Positions 47,100 through 59,726 are shown, counted from the stretch's first letter. The stretch: 64,000 nucleotides of DNA from Myotis daubentonii (GCF_963259705.1 NC_081846.1:58247205-58311204); one strand, 5' to 3'. Numbers and translations: made by a program. Notes: generated by a model from the letters alone, not told the origin.

Positions 47100-47290
47100 A
47101 AGCGGTGGAACAATGGTGGCTCCTGTTACGAGGAAAATAACAAAAGGCCATTATGAAAGGGACAACAATCTCTGTTCCCAGAGGGGGGCTGACAAGCTGA
47201 AAGTCCCCCTCTACAAGCCAACACAAAAGCCTGATTGCCTCCAATTGTTTGTTTATGTAAATCAAAGGCAGCCATTAATTCTGCTAGTGG
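47100..47290 (+). promoter_or_regulatory. Candidate ERMN proximal regulatory region
   Basis: Within 460 bp upstream of the ERMN start codon are AACAATGG (47109-47116), AACAAAAGG (47139-47147), AACAAT (47164-47169), ATTGTT (47244-47249), an exact TCF/LEF word ATCAAAGG (47261-47268), and CCATTAAT (47272-47279). SOX10 and TCF7L2 act in oligodendrocytes, where ermin is expressed. The grouping is seen; function is inferred. Confidence 0.35.
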
Positions 47291-47555
47291 GGCTGCTAAG
47301 CAGCAAAGAAGGTGGCGATTGGCCCAAATCTTGCTCATGGGCTGGTGGCAAATCTGACAAATCCTATTGCTTTTATTCTAAACAGCTCTCTGGGCACCTT
47401 TAGAAAAAGAAGCTTGTTATTATGTACTAAAGTAAAAAAATTGTATTCTTAGAGTCGGAGTTGGAACTATAGGACTTGAAGGCAAGGCGACTTATCGAGG
47501 ATCGGTTTACTCAGTTTCCCCAAAGCTCTCTCTAAATTGGACTCAACTGTACATC

Positions 47556-47796
47556 ATGACAGATGTTCCAGTGACATTTAGCCAGGTTGAGTGTAACGGC
47601 GATACACCACCTGAAAACGGTAACCCACCAATCCCCCAAACCAATGATGCGGTCAGAGATGTGGATGGCACCGCACCGTACTACAGGGTGGAACCGAGTC
47701 TTGAAGATGTGCCCGCAGAAGGGAATCAGGAGAAAAGAGAAAAATTACAAGGGAAGATGCTGCTCACCTGGCCCAAGGATGAGAAGACTCTAAAAG
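47556..47796 (+). CDS. ERMN: ERMN coding exon 1
   Basis: Codons 1-80 plus the first base of codon 81. The start ATG has A at -3. The donor is AAAAG|GTAAAA at 47797. Confidence 0.93.
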
Positions 47797-50700
47797 GTAA
47801 AACATTTTCCTTCTTTTCAATTCGCTGGATTTGATTTGCAAACTCATCCGGGATTCTTTTGATAAATTGTCATGACAGGAATGTGATGTACATCCTCCCA
47901 CCCCCACCCCTGTCCAGATGTGGCCCCTTTTGCTACTGGGGCTGCATAGTATTAGGACTAAACTTGTGCCTCGGGTTCAATCCAGGCTTATCTACTTGGT
48001 AGCTCTGTGATCCTGGACAACTTTCCTAGCCTCCTGAAGACTTAGTTTTCAAAAGGCAGAATAATGACATTTGTCAGGTTGCTGTGAGGATTACTCAGTA
48101 TTGGTTAAATGTTAGCTACTGTTATTTATTATTCTTATGGACAGCTCCATTATTATTTGAGCAAAGGAATTCAGAATTTCCAATTTTTCTTCTAAATATA
48201 CCATAAAGTGTTTGAATCATGGTTATATACCTTAGATATGGAAGGAAGATTAGCATATGTTTATAAATAAAAGGAACCAAGGAAAAAATGAGGGGGAAGA
48301 GGGAAATAGCTATTTTTAGTAATCACAGTTAAAAATCAATTGTTAGAGTCTGAATTAATAATTTATTTAACCCTGAACTACTTAAGCATTAAAATATTAA
48401 CCTAGTGTGCTTCCTCCCCCACCCCCACCAGAAAAACAAGAAGAGCATCTCTTCATTGTTCATAAGGCCATCACAGATCTTTCTCTCCAAGAAACCAGTG
48501 TTGATGAAATGACATTCAGAGAAGGTAAGAGGAACTGCTCCATTTTGTACACAATTTGTCTGACTGGGTGTGGGTGCCAGTTTTGGCATGGGATGTTATG
48601 TGAGTGTAGTGCTGAGAAAGCTTAACCCAGGCAATGCCTTCCAAAGCTCAACGCTGCTGTAGGCAGATAAGGGAGTCTTGATTATCTGTGGGTTCCACCT
48701 TAGAAACTATTCTAGAAGCTTCAAGACAGACTACGTGGATTGGTGTAACTGATTGTCACATTTTGACCTGACAATATGTCTGTTATATGTCTCTTAGTAA
48801 GTTAGTCCACTAAATCAATGTTTTTTAAATTTATTTAGCATCTCAAAATCTGTGTGAGTCAACTTGTGAAATATAAATGTTTTCCAAAGGGTTTATCCTA
48901 AAAGTTTACCATTGACATACATACAGTTTAAAATAATTTTATAAATTTATTTGGTATAAAGGAAAATTCCAAGCCTCTGAGGTAAACACAAAATGGTTAC
49001 CTCATTCTTGTCAAAGAAATCTCCCAGGTGGTAATTTTAATTGTATTTTTCAGAATAAAAGCATTGTGAGAATAAAAAAAAAAATATTGATTTTTAAGTG
49101 GCTATATTGTATTTCAAATAAACTCAAGAGACTAAGAGACACACAGTCTTTTAGACTTCTCTTCTAAGGAGACACCTTTATTCAAGAAATTTCCAAATAC
49201 AGAGAAGGGTAAAAACCTATTAATTAATAACGTGTGTCCTCTCTTGCGGCCATAGCCTCTTATCTCAAAACTGAAGTCAGCTTGTTAGAACTAAGCAATT
49301 TAGTTTAGTTAGGACCTTAACAGGAAAAATATTGATGAGATTATTGGTTGAATTTAAACATCACACACTAGTAAAATAATAGATGCCAGGGAAGACATGG
49401 ATGTGATTGGCAGTTTCCTGGGTTTGTCCACTTTGCCTGGACACCTCTCAGACTGTCACTGACCACAAGCAGTGGTCCGCTGTGTAGACACTTAAGGAAG
49501 AATGTAGTAAACAACAGGCATTGTCAAGCTCTTACCTTATCACCGATAATTAGCCCCTATGAAATGAACTAAAACTCTTTGCCCTGATCTTTGTGCTTCC
49601 AATGTAGGTTTTGAAAGCAGGGATCTCAATTTCCATCTAGAGCCCCTTTCAAATTTCTAATCAGGAATTCTAGTGGAGACAACAGTTTTCTAGGATCTTT
49701 CATTTTTATCATATAGAGAACAAAAGCAGTCTGGATTTTGAGAGTAGTGGGTCTAAGGGTGAATTTTCCCCTGAATGAATCCTTTTGTTTTTGGTGGAAC
49801 ATATGTTTTTCCAGGAAGGTAGAGGTATATGTTTTGTTGTTTTGTTGCCTTTTATGTTCACAATGACAAGCAGCTATAAAGTCTCCAAAGAGAATATTCC
49901 TGGGTTAAAGAAAAATAGAAAGATGCTAAAAATATTGAAGAAAAACTGTAATTTAAATTCAAGAAGTAATTTCATGCATGACAACTCCATGCCTGAGTCA
50001 TGAATATGAGCAAAAAGATCATTTTATTTGGTTCTTATGGAAAAAATAAAACAAAACAAAGTTCAATATTCTCATGCACATTTATTTATAGAGTAAACAA
50101 CATGGGCTGCGTATCTGTGCACAATGAGTTAGAAGTGGAAAATCCATCTTCAACTCTATCTCTTTTTGTAAGTTTACCATTGACCTCTAGTTGGGAAAAC
50201 AAAAGAATAAAGAGAGAATGAAAAATATTTGATGGAAATGAAGTTGTAAACATCTTTCAGTGAAAATAGAAAATTGTGGGGGGAAGGGCAAAGAGAAACC
50301 TCATCTCTCACTTTAGGTCAAGGCTCTTAGAGTGTTGAAAGGGAATAGTGGACCCAGGCCTGACAAGTACTCAACACAGGCGCTATTTCTGAGTCATGCG
50401 CACTGCAGATAGATGCTTCCTACACAAGCCCTCTGGGGTGAAAGCTCACAAAGCTACCTCTACTCTCTGATAATTAATTCTTTTTGCATTCTCTATAAAT
50501 ATTGTTGAGAGTATCCTAATATGATCCATTTGCAAAGTGAAATTTGCAATGAATTAAGTCTTTTAAAAATTAGGACATGGTAGCAAACAACCTGAATTAA
50601 TTAGTTGTCATTAGGGACATGTCTAAAGCAATAGGCTAATCTAGCACTATGTAAATATGACTCAACATTATTTTTAAATCTTGGCTCTCTAGAAATTCAT

Positions 50701-52124
50701 AGCAGGTATCAGACTAAAGTGTGTGTGCTTTGTGGGTTTGGTTTAGCCTCAGTTCATGACTTCTGACCATCTGTGGTTCTCTGCTCCTCCTTCTATACCT
50801 GGTACCATAGGGCAGTGATGGTGAACCTTTTGAGCTCAGCATGTCAGCATTTTGCAAAGCCCTAACTTAACTCTGGTGCTGTGTCACATGTAGAAATTTT
50901 TTGATCTTTGCAACCATAGTAAAACAAAGACATATTTTTGATATTTATTTTATATATTCAAATACCATTTAACAAAAAAAACTCAACCAAAAAAAATGAG
51001 TTCACGTGTCACCTCTGACATGTGTGTCATAGGTTCGCCATCACTGCCTTAGGGCAACTCTGAGAAGCGTGGGGGCAAATACTGAATGTGCTACTCTGAG
51101 CATGACAGTCAGGGACCGTCCTTGTTTTTACTATTGGGAGGAAGCCATCTTCATTTCCCTGTGAGATATTTTTCTAATTTTCTCTGAGGGGTGTGTGTGT
51201 GTGTAAGATATAGGTCCAAATATTTATTTTACATATTCACATTTAGTCATGACAAGCTAGACACATTTTTAGAAGTGTATCTCAGCGAATACTGGTCGCA
51301 CTCAGTACAATAGTCCACAGCAACAACAAATCCATAGTCAAGTGAGGTTGAGTTGCTAACTTTCTTGGAGATTTACAATATTCTTTAGCATTTGAAAGGC
51401 TTGAATGAATTCTGAGGAAGCTCACTTAACAGTGTTAAATGCAAATGTTTTCCAAATGAATTTGATGGGCTAGCCCATTGTATGGTATAAAATATATTAG
51501 TAACCCACAAAAGAGTATTTCATAAAGCAAATGTGGGGAAATGATTGTCCAGAAAAATAATTTTGAGAACAACATCTGAGTTTTTGGAATCTCTGCACAT
51601 CTCAGCTATCAATTGATTTTGCTACAGGGCATCCGTGGAAGAAGATTCCTCTGAGCAGCAGTAACCAGGAAATAAGCAGACAAAAGGAGAGGATTGCTGA
51701 ACAACCTCTAGAAGAGCGAGAAGTTGGGGATAGGAAGAACAAAGCTTACCAGGCAACTGAAATCGAATGGCTGGGATTTCGAAAAGCTGGCCAAGTTGAT
51801 GTGTTGCATGACGAGGAGCAAGAGGTTTGGGATGAAGAAACTAACAATGAAGATGATGATGAAGATGAAGTTCGAGTGATAGAATTTAAGGAAAAACACG
51901 TAGAGGGTTCTCACTTCAAAGAGGAAGGTGAGCCAAGTGAGGACTCCCCGCTGAGCAGCCCCAGTTCCCAGCCTGTGACCCCTGATGAGCAGCCACCTTT
52001 TGGGAAGAAGAGTGATATTTCCAGAAATGCGTATTCAAGATACAACACAATATCCTACCGGAAAATCAGGAAGGGGAATACCAAGCAAAGAATTGATGAA
52101 TTCGAGTCTATGATGAATTTATAA
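47556..52124 (+). CDS. ERMN: Ermin (juxtanodin), three coding exons, 276 aa
   Basis: Ermin is an oligodendrocyte cytoskeletal protein that binds F-actin and takes part in myelin arm and paranode architecture. Joining 47556-47796, 48432-48524 and 51628-52124 gives 831 nt with GT-AG introns, both phase 1. The N-terminus [10 protein letters not shown] and the middle [13 protein letters not shown] agree with ermin as I know it. Residues 147-166 include [11 protein letters not shown], an acidic tract spans about D180-E192, and a Ser/Pro-rich linker follows. The last 32 residues, including [18 protein letters not shown], resemble the C-terminal actin-binding segment of ezrin/radixin/moesin. Human ermin is 284 aa, so this is 8 aa shorter. 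No stop or frameshift is seen. Alternative 5' exons were not resolved. Confidence 0.96.
47797..48431 (+). other. ERMN: ERMN intron 1 (635 bp)
   Basis: Starts GTAAAA; acceptor CCCCACCAG ends at 48431. It contains a plus-strand MIR at about 47940-48145 (ctctgtgatcctggacaact, then a gctgtgaggattactc block). Confidence 0.88.
48432..48524 (+). CDS. ERMN: ERMN coding exon 2
   Basis: 93 bp, encoding residues 81-111 with a phase-1 join at each end, so skipping it would keep the frame. Donor GAAG|GTAAGA. Confidence 0.93.
48525..51627 (+). other. ERMN: ERMN intron 2 (3103 bp)
   Basis: Starts GTAAGA; acceptor TTTTGCTACAG ends at 51627. It carries a hAT MITE (50813-51046). An AT-rich, homeobox-motif-like stretch lies at 50465-50660. 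Confidence 0.9.
50813..51046. mobile_element. Non-autonomous hAT MITE in ERMN intron 2
   Basis: Ends cagtgatggtgaacct and aggttcgccatcactg are inverted repeats. The flanking 8-mers ccataggg (50805-50812) and ccttaggg (51047-51054) match at 7 of 8. The interior has a poly-A-rich block. This family is common in vespertilionids. Confidence 0.88.
51628..52124 (+). CDS. ERMN: ERMN coding exon 3 (terminal)
   Basis: Encodes residues 112-276 and the TAA stop at 52122-52124. It carries the acidic tract and the ERM-like C-terminal segment. Confidence 0.95.
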
Positions 52125-52877
52125 ACTAACTGGATCTGAGAAGTTCTCAGCCCCACTAAAGCAAAAGCTAATTCTGTTTTCCTGAGATGCATCTTTGTAT
52201 CCCTTATGTCAGTTATCCTCTTTAAAGATGTGGAAGCTTCCTTTTTGTTTCACTGTAGAATAATGTGGAAATAACCCTAGGCAAAATCCAGTCTGGTAAC
52301 TTCAGATCAAAAACATTTACGTTTATTTACGGACATTTGCTTTTTAAAACTTCACTAACATAGCACATGTGATAAGCCCTGAACAGCTGGTACCCCTGGG
52401 GAATCTGGCATGATTTGGCTTTAAAAGGAGCAGCGCTGGGAAATACAGTCATTCAGTGCAGAGACCTATTTGATATGATTCCTGTATTTCTTTTGGGGTC
52501 TTTCTTCCTGGACCCTGAGGCTGATAGTCTGTTGTTAACCCTTTCTTAACTTTTAAGCACTATTTTATAGGCTCGGCCAGTAAACTTTTCAAAAGACTTC
52601 GCCTTTCTTATTACCTTCAAAAGAGATTTTAAATGGCTTCCTTGGCATCTGCAGAGTGAAACTTTGGTACAGGCTTCTTCCTCACTGTTACCATTCACCG
52701 AATTTTCTCACTAGAGGAGCTGAGCAATTGTGAGTCCAGAGAATTCTGTTTACTGAATGTTGCCTTTATGCTCTCAAGATGAATTAAATCCATTGTGAGG
52801 TTGGTACAGGGAGGGGCTACACAATTGGTGGGCAACAGACTAAAGAATTATATTGGATAGTTTTATTTCTGTGACAA

Positions 52878-52883
52878 AATAAA
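52878..52883 (+). promoter_or_regulatory. ERMN: Candidate proximal poly(A) signal
   Basis: AATAAA within the 3'UTR; no strong GT-rich downstream element is obvious. Confidence 0.3.
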
Positions 52884-53354
52884 ATCTAGTCTAGCAAAGT
52901 GAAAGTCATTAAAAATGAAAATGAGTGCCTTAGTACGTCTTAAAAAAATACCCCCTCTTTATTATCACACTTTTCCTTATTAATTATATCTCAGAATAAT
53001 TTTCTTTCCTTAGAGACCTGAGACAACTCTAGTCATAACTGTACTAGTTACTATGAAAATGGAAATAATTATCTGAGAATATTCTCAAAGTAGAGTGTGA
53101 GCATGCATTTTTAGTGAGAAAGCTCTGATAGTTGTTGGGAATATATGATTCACTGGACTTCAGCCCAAATCGAGATGCTTAAATGGAGTTTCATCAAACC
53201 AATGTGTCAAATAATGTATTGAATATGTATGAAAAAGGAGAGTCTATATTTATATAGATTTCTTAGATAGTTTCATAATTTTTTATTTCACGCTTCCATA
53301 TATATTATCTGGTATTTCTGTCGTCACAGATAAAGATATTTTTTTGGCCCTGCA

Positions 53355-53360
53355 AATAAA
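53355..53360 (+). promoter_or_regulatory. ERMN: Candidate middle poly(A) signal
   Basis: AATAAA, with ttgtctgaatg about 20 bp downstream. Confidence 0.35.
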
Positions 53361-54202
53361 AAGACAATTCCTTATTGTCTGAATGTAATACAGTCTTCAT
53401 TGTACTAGTCAACCTTTGTTTCTTTCTTTTTTATTTTGTAAAAAAAAAACCCAGTTTCTCCCTTCATAGATTATTGCTTATTTATGTGTAACAAATCCCA
53501 AACATTCTAATGGGAAATTCTTTAATTCTTCCTGGTCATGTAATATATTTCCATAGTATCACGTGCTTTTAGTTAGTGTTTACAAGGCTCAATTTTGAAA
53601 TAAGATTGCAGTGCTCCTCTTATTCTTTCAAACAGATACTTTGCAACCTGAATGTATAAATGTTCTGCCATCCTTCATCAGTAGAACCTGTAGCTTTCAC
53701 TCTTGACAAGGCAAGTTTTCAGATAAAGCTAGGAAAATCAGGTCTTTATTAATAAACGTAGATAGAAGGTGAATGCACTAGATCAATTTCCTGTTTATTT
53801 AGATCCTCTAAACCTGTCCAACAGGACAACCTAGTTTCTTTTCTGGATTACTGATGACCCCTACAATTTTCTATTTAACTTCAAAGCTCAGTGTTGCGTT
53901 AGCCATCACAGAACAGGGTCATATTGTTAATCTACTACCATGAACAGGGCCTATATTTTAAATTATTCCAAGGGAGATGATGATGTGATCTATGGCCTTT
54001 TGATATGGCCAAGCAACTAGCTCTTTTGCAGCTCCAACGCATATATATAGTAACCGTGGCCTTTGTAGCTTTGTGCTTTTACCAGACAATGGCAGCATGA
54101 AAGATTTTGTCAACAAAGATTCTTCAGGGCATATTTGATGAGTACATACTTAATGCTCATGGATGAGGCAATGTAGTTGCAAAAGAGCACTGAAACTATT
54201 CT

Positions 54203-54421
54203 CGTTTTAAAATGTATTTTTATTGATTTTAGAGAGGGGGGAAGAGAGAGGGAGAGAGAGAGAAAAACATCAATGTGAGAGCAAGACATCTATTGGCTGC
54301 CTGCTGCACACCCCCCACTGGGGATTGAGCACAACCTGGGCATGTGCCCTGTCTTGAATCAAACCGGCAACCTGTTCGTGCATGGAATGATGCTCAACCA
54401 ACTGAGTCACACTGGCCAGGG
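54203..54421 (-). mobile_element. Ves SINE in the ERMN 3'UTR
   Basis: Complete minus-strand element with a perfect 13-bp duplication ctgaaactattct at 54190-54202 and 54422-54434. It is antisense to ERMN, so its own A-rich tail reads as T-rich in the mRNA. Confidence 0.93.
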
Positions 54422-54891
54422 CTGAAACTATTCTTTGACATTGCCCTGTGCTGCTGCCATTTTATATTAAGGCCACAGAGTTAGGTGGCCATAAATAACA
54501 GGACGGAGATGGGTGGTTATTTGGTTCTTTGTAACCTAGGGAAGACAAGGGACTGGTTCAGATTGCATGAGGAATTTTATTACATTAGAATACAAATTGG
54601 TAGCTGTACAGGAAAGTTTACCACTTTTGTGATTCAAGGTTCCCGGTTGGAAGAAGGACTCTGGTATTTGGGAGGAGGGAGAGTTGATTTATTGTGAGAA
54701 TGCTGATATTTCTTACATGACTTTTAATTTTCTTCAGTGGCTGGATGAACAGGAATTAATAACAGCTCTATTTCTCTGTCAATTTAAAATGTACCTTTAA
54801 TATAAGGCTAATTTTGAAGACACAGAATATGTTACAGTCTGTCCATCCAGTAACAAATTAATTACAGAACTTCTGTGTCTGACTTGTTCTC

Positions 54892-54897
54892 AATAAA
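54892..54897 (+). promoter_or_regulatory. ERMN: Likely distal poly(A) signal of ERMN
   Basis: AATAAAA with a GT-rich element 12-30 bp downstream. Confidence 0.55.
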
Positions 54898-54915
54898 AAT
54901 TTGGATCCTTGTTTT

Positions 54916-55545
54916 CGGTGTCTCGATTTTATTTTCTTTAGCTGCCCTTTAAAATTGAAAAGGAAACCTTGCGTATCAGCAGCTATTAAGAAGATCAATA
55001 AATGCTGCTTCAGAAATCATGAGAACATGCTATTTCAATTCATTTGCATTGTTTATTTCTATAGGTCTTCAAATGATGGTATATGAAATTGCAAAAATTT
55101 CTAATGGGTAGTATGTAATGTTCATGAAAATTTTCTATTATTTTTACAGGAACTGAGCTATTGTTTTAGATGCATCTTAACTCCAAAACTTGAAAAAAAA
55201 AATCTTTGTAGTCATGAAGGTAATATATGTAAACTATGCCGGTGCTTTTATAGTAATTGTTTCTGCATATTTACATGGGGTAGTACTCTTGGTACACTTA
55301 CAAATGGCAAATGGATATTTAAGTTTTTCAAAGTGATATTAAAAATATTTATAATAAGTAATAATAGAGAATTATGGGACAAGATGAAGCACTCGTGTAT
55401 CATAAAGAAGAAATATGCTTGACCATATGAGAAAGACAACTCCATTTTTTAAAGCTTGAACTTTCATTGTCCTATAAAAACAAAAAGGGCTATAAAAAGT
55501 AAGGTAAAAAGTTATAGAAAACATTTGCCAATATTACAATATCAG
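54916..55545. other. Intergenic, nothing recognised
   Basis: No feature seen. Confidence 0.45.
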
Positions 55546-56068
55546 ACTATATATATAAAAGGCTAATATGCTAAGTGTCTGACCGGTCGCTATGTTGTGC
55601 ACTGACCACCAGTGGGCAGACGCTCAATGCAGGAGCTGCCAACCTGCAGTGACTTGGCAGTGGCGGTTCTCGGGTGATGCATCCCGAAACCAGAGAAGAG
55701 GGAGCCCAATGGGGCCGCGCGATTCCACCTTCTGCCGTGGACTACGTTGTTGCTGTGGCACTGCTGGCCCCGAATCTGGTTTACTGCACACTTGAGTTTG
55801 CGTTCTACACCCTGTACAACAGCAACTTTGCAGAGTGCCCTCTTGCACTCCAGGACCCCTCAGGGGATGTCAGAAAGCTGGTTTCGGCCCAGTCCCAGCA
55901 GGCCTAGCTGAGGGACCCCCACCTGCCAGAGGGACCCTGCTCACTCCACAGGGAGGGACAGCGGGAGGTTGCTCCAGGGCATGCCCAGCCCATCTCGCCC
56001 AGTCCTGCCCCATCAGCCACCTTCTAATTTCTTTTAAACATGCACAAATCCATGCACCAGGTCACTAG
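55546..56068 (+). mobile_element. HeliBat Helitron
   Basis: Left end actatatatataaaaggc (first base of TC changed); right end catgcaccaggtcactag. The internal ctgaccaccagtgggcagac is present, but the second arm of the inverted repeat is degraded. Confidence 0.85.
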
Positions 56069-59000
56069 TAACATAATAAATATGAATTCCAAAATGTGTA
56101 TACAGCTCATAAAGAACACGAGGTGACTAGACCATACAATCAACAGAAACTCAGTGACATGGGTAGAAATCAGCAGTAGGAATCAGTCAGATACATGGCA
56201 AACTACATAATCAAATGATAATGTCTAGTAATTAATTGCCAGCTAAGGAAACTTTTGAAAATGAATTTGGAAAGTGATTTAGATTTTTACTTGGAAACTT
56301 CAAAATCAAACATTATTTGTTTGCTTCCTTCTTTATAATAACTTCAGTTGTTCAGAGGCAGAAACACTGGGTACTTAAAAAAAAAATATTCAAGTTAACT
56401 CCAAATTCCTGTATACTCCATAGTTTTAATCTAGTTCTCCCCATTGACAAATGTTTTCAGATAATCAAAAACAAAATTCACTAATTTTACCTTTGCCTCC
56501 TCTCATTTTTATCACCACCTCTTATAGCTAATGTGTATAAAACCAGCAACATTTGGGCAGTTATTTTGAAGGAGAGGAATTAAGGCCTGTGTATAACCCT
56601 AACCTGAATAACAAACATTTTGAAGATTTAGGGTTTGATTACCCCTTTCAAGTATGAAAAAGAATACCCAGAGTGAAAGTCCACCTGCACTTTTGTCCAG
56701 AAAGCCAGATGCAGACAGAGCTATGCACTTAAAAAGAGAGTTAAAAATCAAAACCTATTTTTTTAATTTTTTTAAAGTAGAAACTCTTGGTTTTACTTTC
56801 TCCCAATTCAAAGCATAGAATATAGAGATGCATATATACACATATATGCATAAAAATAAATATATGTGTGTATTTGTATATATTCACATATACAAACATG
56901 CACATATCTTTACAAAGATCAATATTTTTTCAATAGTCAAGATCTGCTATCAAAAATTTTAGTTTCAATATCTAATATAAAGGATATATATATTATGACT
57001 AGTATTCTAAAACTGGCAAGTATCTATCAATCAATAATAAAATAGCCTCTGTTTTTAAAGAAATTATTTGTTATTTGATGGCAACTGTCATCATTAGGGA
57101 CTCAGCATATTAGCAGAGTTGCTCTATTTGCTAGAAAATGAGAATTTCATGTGTGTTTTTGCAAAGCAACGATTCACTTAAACTTGCAAAGAGACCCTAA
57201 TTGGAGTGGTAATTATTAGTTGACTCATTAGGTTGAAAACAGAGGCAGTAAGTCTCCTTAGTGTAGTGGTATTTTTTTCTTTCTTTTTTTTTAGATATAG
57301 GCACCAACAGCACCTGAAATACCATCCAATAAACCTAATCAGGAGTATATAATACTTTACATGGTTTATTCAAACCTGTCCATGAGATGACTATTTGCCA
57401 AAAAAATAAATATTTTCTACATTAGCTTTGGTTAGTGTTCCTTTTCTTGTTGCAAGACATTTTGGCTAGTAGGAATTGTTGAGTAACCTATGCAAAAGTT
57501 GTTTGTTGCAAAAACACTATGGTGGCAACACATAGAAGTAAAAATTACAAGTCTCGATTTATGCTTTAAATTAAAGGACTCCTCAATTTTTTACTTCCCA
57601 CCTTTGTTCAGATCTCTCAGCTTTGATTAATGCTTAGGGGAAGAAAGAATTGGTAATATTCAAAGAGAAGCAATCTCTCTATAGCCACTTCTCCCTCTCA
57701 TATTTATTCCAGAAAATGGAAAAGAATGTGTCCAACATGAAGTCAAGGAGATAGACCACAGCAAAGCATGTGGGGTTGGCTATCCGTAAGCTACACTTCA
57801 GTTGCTTAACAGAAGGGGTGCAACTTCTATTTCCTGACTGTAGAGCATCCAAGATTGAAAACGAAGAGGTTTGATTCTACAACCAAAGGATTTTAACTGA
57901 GCTCCACTGAGCTGACTGCCTACTTAAAAAAAAAAAAGGAAAAGAAAAATCATAGTAACATGGCATAATGAAAGAGACTTTCTTTCCTCTTTTTTTTGAG
58001 CCACGTAGAATAAAAATTAGGTTTTTAGCTATTATAGTGGGATGACATTAGACAATCCCTCTCAAGAACCATCCTCTTGTCAGCATAATGAGGAGAATGA
58101 GACCTACCTCTCCGAGTTGTGCACAACATTGAGCTGTGCCTAGCACATAGTAGGTACTCAAAGATAATTTGTTTTCTTTTTTTTCCCATTTACTCCTTGT
58201 CATTTCCTTGTTTTTATCCAAGGTATTGGGCCTTCATCTGAGGCATAATTTATTTCCTGTGTTTGCATGTGGAAGTTAAATTAAAGGTGTTAAAACAAAT
58301 AAAGATGGTACTATCTGGTACATCTCAACCCCATTATCTTTCATGAGAGCCTTCTGAAGATCACTGTAAGCTATTCATGAAATCAAGGTTGCCCAGGAAA
58401 ATGGAATTACTATACTCTAACAATATTTTTGCCCCTTTACAATTCCTAAGGCCATACTAGAAACAAGGTGTTTTAAAAGCTAAGAGAGTATTTCCAAATT
58501 AGTGTGGAGAAGCCTACAATGCATCGTGATCATGATACATGACGGTTTTTGGCCCAGTGAGTGACAGCTAACTGCATGTCAGCAAGCAGAACTGAGGAAA
58601 TTTGATGCTGGTGATAAAACATCGTGGTACCAACAACAGCTGTGCCATCCTTTGGGGAGAGTGGGGTAGAAGCTTTGGGTAGCTATTGAAAAAGAGAAAG
58701 AAATTGTGCAAACTGAAAAGCTCAGAAGCACTCAGATGGTTTGGTAAGTTAGTGTTTGGTCAAATAAGTCCTTCAAAATATGGCAAAAGCTACACTTGTG
58801 TATAAGGTAATAGACATTTTTCTAAGAAGGGCAATGACTCAAGTCAATCAAGGAAAAACTGTGAAGTCCCCAATAACACAGCCCCTATAGAAAAGTTTAG
58901 GGCTAATCAGGGTCCTATTGTGTCCCACCAAGGGTTTTGCATTAGAAGTATCAGAAGACCTTGTAGTACTTTTACCTTTACTGCAGCCTTCTGAAAACAA

Positions 59001-59726
59001 AATTTATAGGGCAATGCTTAAAAAAATGTTGGTAGTAGATTTCACAATTAGTACTGGCAAGGTCAGGCCTGGAAGATTCCTAACTAGTGATTAGTTATTT
59101 GTATCTTATATGAATTGAAAAAAATACATGGTAAACGCTGGTTTTAAAATTCTACCCAAGAACAAATATGTGATGTATGAAAACAATCTTTTGTTGTATT
59201 GACAATATAGTTTCAAATATAGCTTCATAAGATAACTATGTCAAAGTAAAGTCGGGAAGAGCATACACTGAACAGACTCAAAGGATTTTTTTGAGAAAAA
59301 CATTCAAATTTCTTCTGCTGTTATACCCGAAGTGGAGTGTATGCAAACCATAATTACTCTTTTTCTGAGCAGAGTTGACATTTTTGATGGAATCTGTTTT
59401 TGAATAAAAATACAGTCTTTAGACTGGGGGAAAATAACGGTTCAACATTTTCCAGTTACATGAAGAATCACATGAAGCATCTAGCATATTCAGTTTGGTC
59501 AGCGATTTAATTAGACATTTGGCAACCACCTTGTGTTTTATTCCCCCACTTGGCTCTGTATTGAAAGAATTAGCTCATTTTCTAATCATTCTCTTATCTC
59601 ATTTGCAATGTCAGTTATTTGAAAAAAAGCATCCCAAATATGTTGCAAAAATGCAAAACTGTTTCTTCTTCTGATTCTTGGTTATTGCTCTGCTCTTGTG
59701 GAATTAATTGGAAATTAAAAATAGAT
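56069..59726. other. Intergenic; MIR tail and possible conserved non-coding element
   Basis: No gene. A MIR 3' tail (gagctgtgcctagcacatag) is near 58130-58170. The stretch at 57080-57260 has several TAAT cores and one TGACTCA word. Confidence 0.45.

Larger units (their letters stand above)
52125..54915 (+). other. ERMN: ERMN 3'UTR (predicted)
   Basis: Unique AT-rich sequence following the stop. AATAAA occurs at 52878, 53355 and 54892. The last is followed by a GT-rich stretch (ttgttttcggtgtctcg), typical of a cleavage site, so the full-length 3'UTR is probably about 2.8 kb. Shorter forms are possible. A minus-strand Ves SINE lies within it. Confidence 0.6.

Noticed and set aside
47113..47403. 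A 96-codon frame just upstream of ERMN
   Set aside because: No family resemblance; it overlaps the motif cluster and is not linked to ERMN by an evident splice site.
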